Shown here: positions 1 through 6,640 of the stretch, piece after piece
Layout of the letters: each line of letters begins with the position of its first letter
Position numbering within the stretch: position 1 is the stretch's first letter
Assembly (NCBI RefSeq): GCF_015207035.1
Contig: NZ_JADEXQ010000055.1
Coordinates: 1 to 41,802 of the forward strand
Length of the DNA stretch: 41,802 nucleotides
DNA from: Romeriopsis navalis LEGE 11480
GTDB lineage: Bacteria > Cyanobacteriota > Cyanobacteriia > Leptolyngbyales > Leptolyngbyaceae
Reading direction: 5' to 3'
The notes under the pieces: model-generated
What the model saw: the letters and a program-made list of their open reading frames with translations, nothing else
Told to the model about the DNA's origin: nothing
Database searches by the model: none
Translations under genes and position numbers: made by a program

Positions 1-14
1 TGTATAAGAGACAG
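1..14. other. Residual Tn5/Nextera adapter sequence
   Basis: The first 14 bases, TGTATAAGAGACAG, equal the last 14 bases of the 19-bp Tn5 mosaic end used in Nextera libraries. They sit exactly at the edge of the window and replace the expected 3' end of the gene on the minus strand. This is best read as untrimmed adapter at a contig end, not as genomic DNA. Confidence 0.93.
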
Positions 15-767
15 CGCTAAGCGTGTGACGTAGACCGTAACCACGATCGTCGCCACCAATCCCAAACCCTGCACCCCCCACTGGCTCAACCGCACCGCTG
101 GCGGCAAGGCTGAGGACCGGCCCAAATTCGCTAAATCACCGGCAAAGGAGGCAATGTAGACATACAGAATCGTCCCCGGCAAACAGCCCACAAAGCCCAA
201 GACATAGTCCTGAAACGTGACTTCCGTCAAGGCATAGGCATAGCTCAACAAACTGAAGGGAAACAACGGCGATAGCCGCGTCAGCAACACAATCTTGGCC
301 CCGCCCTTCGCCACCGCTTGCCGCAACGCCTGAAACATCAAGTTTTGGGCAATTGGCGTTTTCGCCAACTGCTGCTGTATCCAATCCTGGGCCAGATAAC
401 GGCCCAGCAGAAAGGCAAGAACAGAGCCACCGAAAGCGCCTAAAAAGACATAAATCACGCCCCAAACTGGACCATAAATCACCCCCGCCCCCAACGTCAG
501 CAACGTACAGGGCAACACCAAAACCGTCGCCCCAATATACAGTCCCACAAATCCCAAGACCCCCAACCAACCCCAAGCCTGAATCGTCCCCAGCACCATC
601 CGCAACTGACTGGAAACCATCTGAAGCGGATGTTTCAACGTCTGCATAATCGACGCCGCAACATCCGGCCGCAACCACAAACCCAAACCCATAAGTCCGA
701 GCAAAACACCACCAAACAGCCAACTAATCCAGCGCGCACTCAGCCAATTGGGGAACTGTTTGAGCAT
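15..767 (-). CDS. VTT/TVP38-TMEM64 family membrane protein (3' end missing)
   Basis: Minus-strand reading from an ATG at 767 stays open to the window edge, giving about 251 genuine codons. The protein starts MLKQFPNWLSARWISWLF and is strongly hydrophobic. It has an N-terminal membrane helix, then the VTT (DedA/TVP38) core: a block ending TLGAGVIYGPVWG, the GRYLA segment, the conserved RLSPLFPFSLLSYAY stretch, and GCLPGTILYVYIAS. Members of the family are integral membrane proteins linked to lipid handling or membrane homeostasis; the substrate cannot be told here. The C terminus is lost where the reading runs into the adapter, so the last apparent residues before the edge are artefactual. The upstream region towards ureE is divergent. 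Other long frames over this stretch are shadows of this gene. Confidence 0.88.
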
Positions 768-820
768 AAAATTTCTCTTTAAGATGTATGTAAGCCTGTA
801 CGGCACAGCATCATACCTCT

Positions 821-1306
821 ATGCTGAAAGCAGGTTGTTTGCAAGCTCGCTCTATTTTATTTCCAGTTGTGAATCCTGTTTTTACCCAACGTCTGCATCC
901 CCAAACTGATTTATCCCCCCATTACATCTTGGCCTTGACGGCCGAAGAGCGGACACGATCGCGCTTACATGTGCGGAGTGAAGAAGGCACAGCGGTTCAC
1001 TTACAACTGCCCCGTGGCAATGTTTTGCGTGATGGTGATTGGCTGCGATCGGAGAACGGCGAAATTGCCCAGATTCATGCGAAACCGGAGCCGGTGTTAA
1101 CGGTCACAACGCTATTTCCCCTCGCCTTATTGCAAGCGGCCTATCACCTTGGTCATCGCAATATTCCCCTCGAAATCACATCCTGCTTTTTGCGACTTTC
1201 ACCGGATCCAACTTTAAGTGAGCTATTAAAACAGCGTGGTCTACAGGTGCTGGAGGAAGTCGCCCCATTTCAACCGGAAATCAATTTCAACGACGGACTC
1301 AGCTAA
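821..1306 (+). CDS. ureE: Urease accessory protein UreE
   Basis: 161 residues, normal UreE length. UreE is the cytoplasmic nickel metallochaperone that hands Ni2+ to the urease apo-complex with UreD/F/G. The N-terminal half is the peptide-binding-like domain (about residues 20-90, with ALTAEERTRSRL and a basic RGNVLRDGDWL turn). The C-terminal metal-binding domain has the family hallmark AYHLGHRN (residues 107-114) with the dimer-interface His109, then PLEIT and a C-terminal LKQRGLQV helix. There is no His-rich tail, as is common in cyanobacteria. The first roughly 15 residues exceed the usual start; a GTG at residue 17 is an alternative, but neither start has a good ribosome site. No other urease gene lies in the window, so the gene stands alone here. 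Confidence 0.92.
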   Translation: MLKAGCLQARSILFPVVNPVFTQRLHPQTDLSPHYILALTAEERTRSRLHVRSEEGTAVHLQLPRGNVLRDGDWLRSENGEIAQIHAKPEPVLTVTTLFPLALLQAAYHLGHRNIPLEITSCFLRLSPDPTLSELLKQRGLQVLEEVAPFQPEINFNDGLS

Positions 1307-1374
1307 AATCTGACGCGGCTCAAGCAACCTAGCGCAATCGCGAATCAAACCCAACTGCAGATTGATGAACCGAC

Positions 1375-2424
1375 CTAGAACCGACAAATTTTGGTTGGTT
1401 TAACCGGACAAGTCTGATTTTTCAGCGGATTCTTTTCAACTTCCAGGGCCTGTAGATTTTGGAGTGCGGCCAAGGCGCTAATATCGCTGATTTGGTTGTT
1501 GCGCAGATACAGTGCGGGCAACTTTGTCAGCGCACTCAGCGGTTGCACATCTCGGATTTGATTATCACTTAGGGTGAGGAACAGCAAGTTTTGCAATTGA
1601 TTCAGGGAACTCACATCCTGAATTTGGTTATCGCCCAGAAACAAATCCGATAACTGCTTCAGATTGGCTAATGGGGAAACATCTTGAATTTGATTACTCG
1701 TTAGATAGAGATTTTTGAGCTGCTTCAAACTCGCGAGGGGCGTTAAATCTTTCACCTGATTGCGTTCCAGACTGAGGTTAGTCAACGCAGTGAGCGATTG
1801 TAACGGCGTTAAGTCCGCCACCTGATTCCCGTAGAGATTCAGGTGGGTCAGTTTCTTGAGTGGCGCTAGCGGCGCGAGATTACGCACCTGATTGCGATAT
1901 AAATACAACCGCTGCAGGTTCTTGGCTGTTGTCAACGGCGTTAAGTCCTGCAGCTGATTCCCGTAGAGATACAAGGCTGTGAGCTTTTTCCAACCGCGTA
2001 ATGGACTCAAGTCGCGGATTTGGTTGTCATTTAAGTTGAGTACTTCGAGATGCGCCAAGGATCGTAATGGCGCAATTTCCGTCAAGCGATTCCCAGTCAG
2101 ATTAAGCTGTTTAATCTCACGTAACCGCTGACTCGCAGTGGCGCAATCCTTCGCTGACACCTGCTGCATCATGACATTGACCGTCAGTCGCGCATCCGCC
2201 GAAATGCGATCGCGCTTTTGACACCAATCGAGGAACGTCGGGTCATTCAGGGATACAGGCGACGGTGTCGTTGACTCAACGGGCTGAGTCTCCTCCGTAA
2301 TCTCGATCACCGGCACAATGACATCAGCCACCGCCGGTTGAACCCAGCCAAATTGAACCAAACTAATCGGCAAACCCAACATCACCGCTACTCGACGATG
2401 CAACCCAAAACACCAACGCGACAT
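1375..2424 (-). CDS. Secreted internalin-like leucine-rich-repeat protein
   Basis: About 349 residues from the ATG at 2424, chosen because AAGG lies 9 bases upstream; an in-frame ATG at 2469 would add 15 residues without a ribosome site. A basic start (SRWCFGLHRR) and a hydrophobic run ending QPAVA look like a signal peptide. After a spacer with Thr/Pro-rich sequence come ten 22-residue repeats of the SDS22/internalin type (for example LKNLYLTSNQIQDVSPLANL) and a half-repeat cap that contains two Cys (NQTCPVKPTKICRF), plus Cys on the N-terminal side of the repeats. Such repeats form a curved protein-binding solenoid. No sortase motif or catalytic domain is seen. Role unknown; export to the periplasm or surface and protein binding are inferences. 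Confidence 0.85.
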   Translation of the reverse strand: MSRWCFGLHRRVAVMLGLPISLVQFGWVQPAVADVIVPVIEITEETQPVESTTPSPVSLNDPTFLDWCQKRDRISADARLTVNVMMQQVSAKDCATASQRLREIKQLNLTGNRLTEIAPLRSLAHLEVLNLNDNQIRDLSPLRGWKKLTALYLYGNQLQDLTPLTTAKNLQRLYLYRNQVRNLAPLAPLKKLTHLNLYGNQVADLTPLQSLTALTNLSLERNQVKDLTPLASLKQLKNLYLTSNQIQDVSPLANLKQLSDLFLGDNQIQDVSSLNQLQNLLFLTLSDNQIRDVQPLSALTKLPALYLRNNQISDISALAALQNLQALEVEKNPLKNQTCPVKPTKICRF

Positions 2425-2469
2425 GAATATGACCTTGATTATGTTTGAACCCGAGTAATAATCACTCAT

Positions 2470-2918
2470 TAAGTTGACAATTGATCGACCAGCATCAGGA
2501 AACCACTGAAGCAGTCATCACTTATCGATGTCTTAACAATCGCGATTATCCATGAGCAATCCGGATATGACCGTTTTTTTCTCGCGGGGTCTCACATCTA
2601 GCAGCAACATTTTCTTGTCTCGTGCTGTACCGGCCATCAGTCCAAGGCAATGACTAAATTGACTTCAAACCGCATCTTAATTCAAACACTAAATTCTTTA
2701 CATGGACTTAGCCAGCCTCAACTGCAAAACACCCAACTCGATCGCAAGGGCAACAGGATAGCTGTCGTATCGGCACCGCCGCAATTGGTAAGCCGCGATC
2801 GATAGTCGACCCAGCATTGACACAATAATGCACCCCAATCCGCTTACAAGACCGCACGAACGTAGCGCATCGGCGGTTCTAAATCAGGGCGATCGACCAG
2901 GAACTTAATCAAACAGCG
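2470..2918. other. Intergenic stretch without a convincing gene
   Basis: About 450 bases between the LRR gene and a small membrane-protein gene, both on the minus strand. The only open frame of note is a plus-strand ATG at 2650 running 51 codons to 2805, preceded by AAGG 3-4 bases upstream; its product (starts MTKLTSNRILIQ) matches nothing I recognise. No clear terminator, tRNA or repeat is visible. Confidence 0.5.
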
Positions 2919-3101
2919 TTAATCGATACGGGTTTGGAACAACGTTAGGTTAACTTCGCTGCCGACGACACCATCGGCGATCGACTGACGCAGTGGCTGC
3001 AATAAAAATATTTCCATACAGCCCATACCTAATAATCCGGCAAACAGGACAACGGTCATGGCCCAGAATAAACGATTGATTCCTTGAGGATGAACTGGCA
3101 T
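2919..3101 (-). CDS. Small single-pass membrane protein, function unknown
   Basis: 60 residues from an ATG at 3101 with GGAG and AAGGA candidates in the 17 bases upstream. The protein is MPVHPQGINRLFWAM followed by one membrane helix (about residues 12-35, TVVLFAGLLGMGCMEIFLL) and a short soluble tail with a Gln-Ser-Ile-Ala-Asp-Gly segment. No Cys-based lipobox and no catalytic motif. I do not recognise the family. Support rests on the ribosome site, the tidy hydrophobic helix and the intergenic position, divergent from the coiled-coil gene at 3324. Confidence 0.55.
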   Translation of the reverse strand: MPVHPQGINRLFWAMTVVLFAGLLGMGCMEIFLLQPLRQSIADGVVGSEVNLTLFQTRID

Positions 3102-3323
3102 AATCCTTGCACTCCATTCCGTGAGGTATATCTACGGTTTTATCAACCGCTTATGTACATATATACGTAACGAATATGCACCCTATGCACATTCCATCGC
3201 ATCCCACCGGAAGAGTTATCAGACCCATTGGATTTCTCAATAATTGCGGCTAAAGGATCAGCAAAAGCGCTATAGTCACAGCTAGGTATTCGGACAAGCT
3301 GAGCGATCGCAAACGAGGGAACT

Positions 3324-3902
3324 ATGGCTACTAAATCCACCAAAACTAACGCCAAAGCCAATGGCTTCTCGGCCAAGCCACAGCCGCAACCAGAAGCCAA
3401 AGCGACTCAAACCAGCGCTAAAGCAACTGCAAGCGAGAAAAATACCGAGAAAACCGAAAAAGTCGCAAAATCTACTGGAAACAGCGATTTAGAAGCCAAA
3501 ATTATTGCCCTCGAAACCGAGCTCACAGCTGCCACCACTCAAGAATCTAAGCTCCAAGCCACAATTACTGGGCTTGAGGACAAGCTGACCGAACAGACAA
3601 AAACCCTGAAAGATTTACAAACTCAGCTAAAGAAATCCGAGAAGTTACAAACCGCATTAGATAAGGCGGAAGATGCAGCCCGCCATCTCGCGAGCCTAAA
3701 TGAAACGTTAGCCGCTGAAAATGCGGCACTGAAGGAAGCGGCTGAGACGGCTGAAACAGCGGCCGCCGAAGCAGCAGAATCAACGGCTTTGGCGGCCCCT
3801 AAACGCCCTTACAACAGCATGATTCATCCGGTATTTCCGAATGATACGGCCAAGAGTTTACCTGGGGGACTCGCCGATCAAGAAGTTGGTTGGTTTGACT
3901 AG
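3324..3902 (+). CDS. Ala/Lys/Glu-rich coiled-coil protein, function unknown
   Basis: 192 residues with GAGGGA just upstream of the ATG. Residues 1-50 are a low-complexity basic segment rich in Ala, Lys and Thr. Residues about 53-155 form a long heptad-like coiled coil (LEAKIIALETELTAATTQ and onward, then LNETLAAENAALKEAAE). The last 35 residues are quite different and look conserved: RPYNSMIHPVFPN, then LPGGLADQEVGWFD ending the protein. The acidic-aromatic GWFD terminus could be a docking peptide, but that is a guess. A HIP1 site lies just upstream (about 3303). No enzymatic motif is present. The gene is probably real because composition and codon use match neighbours and it has a good start. 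Confidence 0.7.
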   Translation: MATKSTKTNAKANGFSAKPQPQPEAKATQTSAKATASEKNTEKTEKVAKSTGNSDLEAKIIALETELTAATTQESKLQATITGLEDKLTEQTKTLKDLQTQLKKSEKLQTALDKAEDAARHLASLNETLAAENAALKEAAETAETAAAEAAESTALAAPKRPYNSMIHPVFPNDTAKSLPGGLADQEVGWFD

Positions 3903-3989
3903 CTCCCGAACAATTTGGCCGGTTCTTAGTGGAGTTGAACAATTTGCCCTCGTGGGTTTCCCGCGTTTCCATTGGCGCAGCACCCAAAA

Positions 3990-4526
3990 CTACTTCGCAC
4001 CGCGAGCGACAGACGCTTGCCAGGTTTGCCGATCGAGACGATAACAAATCGCAGCGGAGCCGAATACCTCGATTTCTTCATGCGGTTTTGCCCCCAAGCG
4101 TTCAGCAATCCGGATTGATGCGGTATTTTCTGGGCGAATCAAACTAATAATTTCAGATTGTTGCAACAGCTCAAACCCGTAGTTCACGGCGGCCCGCGCT
4201 GCTTCCGTAGCAAATCCTTGGCCCCACGCTGATCGACGCAAAGCCCAGCCCACTTCTAAGCCGGGCCAGCCTGCCGGATTCCACAGCCCGACACGCCCCA
4301 GAAATTCGCCACTCGCCTTTGATTCGACGGCCCATAGCCCATACCCGCGCAGTTGCCAATGCCCCAGCAGCATAGCCATACTGCGCCACGATTCTTCACG
4401 ACTCAAAGTGCGGCCCGTCCCGATGTAACGCATCACCTCCGGGTCTGACGACATTGCCGCATACGCATCAAGATCACGATCCTGAAACTGCCGTAAAATT
4501 AGCCGATCGGTATACAAGATTGTCAC
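3990..4526 (-). CDS. GNAT family N-acetyltransferase (RimJ/RimL-like)
   Basis: About 178 residues from the GTG at 4526, which gives the typical opening VTILYTDRLILRQF; an in-frame TTG at 4553 would add nine residues. The fold is the acetyl-CoA-dependent GNAT type: an N-terminal RLILRQF strand, SDPEVMRYIG, GYGLWAVE, FLGRVGLWN, EVGWALRRSAWGQGFATEAA (the acetyl-CoA pyrophosphate loop, Q/R-x-x-G-x-G/A type) and ENTASIRIAERLGA. This is the arrangement of enzymes that acetylate ribosomal-protein N termini or small amines; the substrate cannot be inferred. It is followed on the minus strand by no cotranscribed gene; the region towards the tRNA is short. Confidence 0.88.
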   Translation of the reverse strand: MTILYTDRLILRQFQDRDLDAYAAMSSDPEVMRYIGTGRTLSREESWRSMAMLLGHWQLRGYGLWAVESKASGEFLGRVGLWNPAGWPGLEVGWALRRSAWGQGFATEAARAAVNYGFELLQQSEIISLIRPENTASIRIAERLGAKPHEEIEVFGSAAICYRLDRQTWQASVARGAK

Positions 4527-4731
4527 AAATACCGCCCCACTAAACTCGCTCAACTACCCGCTGCCAGACGATCGAGAGACCAACACAACACAAGTGCGAA
4601 CGCCAAATTCCAGCTTCACCAATCACATATTCTGGGCAACCACATTCACCAAGGCACGATGTTTCAACGTCCTTAGCTCTACGCAAAAGACGATTACAAC
4701 CCGTTAGTTGCAATCAACACTATATTTAAAA

Positions 4732-4803
4732 AGGCGACACCCGGATTCGAACCGGGGAATGAGGATTTTGCAGACCCTTGCCTTACCACTTGGCCATGTC
4801 GCC
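4732..4803 (-). tRNA. tRNA-Cys (GCA)
   Basis: The minus strand folds as a complete cloverleaf of about 72 nt. The acceptor stem GGCGACA pairs with TGTCGCC. The D arm is GCC/GGC around AAGTGGTAA. The anticodon arm AGGGT/ATCCT has loop CTGCAAA with anticodon GCA. The T arm is CCCGG-TTCGAAT-CCGGG. The discriminator base is U, as expected for Cys tRNAs. CCA is not encoded; a T-rich run follows. Confidence 0.95.
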
Positions 4804-4902
4804 GCTGGTGCCCGAAGGCATACATCGCTTGATGTGAAGATGCCTAATCTAATCAAGCAGTTTCACTATACCAAATTTCTCTACCACTCCTCCACAAATC
4901 AG

Positions 4903-6180
4903 TTAAAAAACTGTCCCATCACTCTTGAGCCGAATTGGCGGGCCACCATCAGAGCGCAATTTTGCCGCGATCATCCGGCCCGCCGACCAAGTCCCACCCT
5001 GCAAAACCTTGGCTAAAGGCAACTGGGTGGCATCCATTTGCCACCGCTGTCGCAATCGATCTGCCACTTGGTCTAATAGATGTATCGTTAAACCGCGCCA
5101 TTCAACCATCACTGTGGCACCCGGTAACTGGGATGACTGAACGATCGCCGCATCCCGTAAGCACAATACGCCCAAGTCCAGAAACAGTCCCCCATTTCGG
5201 TACTCCGCTAGCCCCGTTAATCGATCGACATCCGTAATCCTGAGACCCAGCGATTGCAACGGCTCCAATAGCGAATAGGTCAACCACTGTGACAACTTAT
5301 GAAACGGAATGTAGGTCGATTGGGCATCCGCGCATAGTGGCGACAACTGCGGATGTGTCCAAACGTCACCAAGATTCACCCCAGCCAACACCTGACGACT
5401 GGGCCACACTGCACCCAACGTCACTAACACCGTTTGTAGAATTGTCTCGGCGGACAGCGTTGGAGGCGTCGCCGCCTGTCCCATCCAACCATCCAGCAGA
5501 TTTCCTAACCGCGCTGCTTCACCAAAAATCGCGGGCTGCGTCATCAGTACATCACCCAACCGATGCAGCAACGCTAAACGCCCTTCCAAGCCCACTAGCG
5601 GGTTTATTTCACTCACCTGGAAGGCCCGCGCTAGCTGCTCCAAGGTGATTTGCTGTAACCCGCGAGCATCAGTTTGCAGTTTACCCTTATGACTCAATAA
5701 CCCCTGGGAAAACAGCTCCAGACTCGCCACCGCTAAGCCCTGGGATCGCTGCCAAGTTCGCCCGGCTTGATCAACATATCGCCACCGGTCGCCCGCCCCC
5801 GCATCGAGCAACACACTAGGAATCACCAAATCAATCTGCGCCTTCGCCCGCTCAACGCCATCCAATGCCGTAAATAACCGCTCCAAACGTGACTGGGGAA
5901 AATGTCGCCAACGGCTATGCAAGGGAATCTCTAACGTGGGGTAGTTGTGGCGGGTTGTTTGCTCCACCACATCCACGACAGCATCTAGCCGATCGAGGTC
6001 AAGCTGAAATGCCATCAACCGATCATCAACCCCAAGCGCAAATAGCTGGGCCGCCCGATCACGAATTGTCTGGGGTGATCGAAGAAGGTCGATAATCGCG
6101 GCGTCTACTGACGGATTCGACTCTGGCATAATTCGCGACGGGATGGGTTCGACGGCGGTCATTTCGATCGATGAAGTCAC
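4903..6180 (-). CDS. DUF1688 / URC4-urg3 family protein
   Basis: 425 residues, a normal length for this family. Recognised by the C-terminal signature: YRNGGLFLDLGVL, the VEWRGLTIHLLDQ block, LAKVLQGGTWSAGR and the closing PPIRLKSDGTVF. The family is named after yeast URC4, needed for the uracil catabolism (URC) pathway; its chemistry is not settled, so a role in pyrimidine breakdown here is only inferred. The N terminus begins GTG (MTSSIEMTAVEP); an ATG six codons in is an alternative. It follows ftrV on the same strand with a 14-bp hairpin between them. No other URC gene (for example GTP cyclohydrolase II-like URC1) is visible in the window. Confidence 0.85.
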   Translation of the reverse strand: MTSSIEMTAVEPIPSRIMPESNPSVDAAIIDLLRSPQTIRDRAAQLFALGVDDRLMAFQLDLDRLDAVVDVVEQTTRHNYPTLEIPLHSRWRHFPQSRLERLFTALDGVERAKAQIDLVIPSVLLDAGAGDRWRYVDQAGRTWQRSQGLAVASLELFSQGLLSHKGKLQTDARGLQQITLEQLARAFQVSEINPLVGLEGRLALLHRLGDVLMTQPAIFGEAARLGNLLDGWMGQAATPPTLSAETILQTVLVTLGAVWPSRQVLAGVNLGDVWTHPQLSPLCADAQSTYIPFHKLSQWLTYSLLEPLQSLGLRITDVDRLTGLAEYRNGGLFLDLGVLCLRDAAIVQSSQLPGATVMVEWRGLTIHLLDQVADRLRQRWQMDATQLPLAKVLQGGTWSAGRMIAAKLRSDGGPPIRLKSDGTVF

Positions 6181-6196
6181 TCTCCATCATTAGCGA

Positions 6197-6236
6197 AACA
6201 CCCCCAGCATCACAAGTTAGAATGCTGAAGGTGTTA
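6197..6236 (-). terminator. Hairpin between ftrV and the DUF1688 gene
   Basis: On the minus strand, AACACCTTCAGCAT and ATGCTGGGGGTGTT form a 14-bp stem with two internal U-G pairs and an 11-nt loop. Only a short T run (TTT) follows. It lies 35 bases after the ftrV stop and just before the DUF1688 start, so it is a likely terminator or attenuating stem between the two genes. Confidence 0.55.
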
Positions 6237-6271
6237 AAGCTAAGACATAAGCAAATACAAACTAGTAATTG

Positions 6272-6526
6272 CTAAATCGCCTCAATTTCGCTGTCTTCCA
6301 AATGAATCTTGTGGCGCGGGGCAAACTTCACTAAGTAGGGGAAATTTGCACTAATCGGCTTACCCTGATATTCATTCGCTAACGACACAACCTCGCCCTC
6401 TTGCCCTTTCATATCAAAGGGTTGATTGCGATGTTCTGGATGGTTATACACCACGACAGATGTAACAACTTTGACACGGGTGCCGACTTCCATACGCTTA
6501 TCAACTTGCTCTACAGCACTCACCAT
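6272..6526 (-). CDS. ftrV: Ferredoxin-thioredoxin reductase, variable (alpha) chain
   Basis: 84 residues; the mature-like region begins at MEVGTRVKVVTSVVVYNHPEH. FTR passes electrons from photosynthetically reduced ferredoxin to thioredoxin; the variable chain is the small SH3-like subunit that clamps the catalytic iron-sulfur chain. Diagnostic residues are VVVYNHPEHRNQPFDMKGQEG, ISANFPYLVKF and the acidic closing segment. The internal ATG at residue 12 is an alternative start and would give a more usual length of about 73. Genetically unlinked to ftrC here. Present in oxygenic phototrophs, so it also supports the cyanobacterial assignment. Confidence 0.9.
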   Translation of the reverse strand: MVSAVEQVDKRMEVGTRVKVVTSVVVYNHPEHRNQPFDMKGQEGEVVSLANEYQGKPISANFPYLVKFAPRHKIHLEDSEIEAI

Positions 6527-6640
6527 ACAACGTTCCTAGCCCAAAACCAGATTTACTGAAAGTTTTCTTATATTTGCATGTTGCCGTAACCCGGTTCACA
6601 CTAAATGAGTCCTGGATAAAATTTCGCGGAACGGACAGGC

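Noticed and set aside
136-723. Long minus-strand frame and an overlapping plus-strand frame at 353-649
   Set aside because: Both are Gly/Cys/Ser- or Pro-rich low-complexity readings in the wrong frame over the truncated VTT membrane-protein gene, which has clear family motifs.
2650-2805. 51-codon plus-strand frame with a nearby AAGG
   Set aside because: No recognisable product, and the surrounding gap has no other support; kept only as a note on the intergenic stretch.
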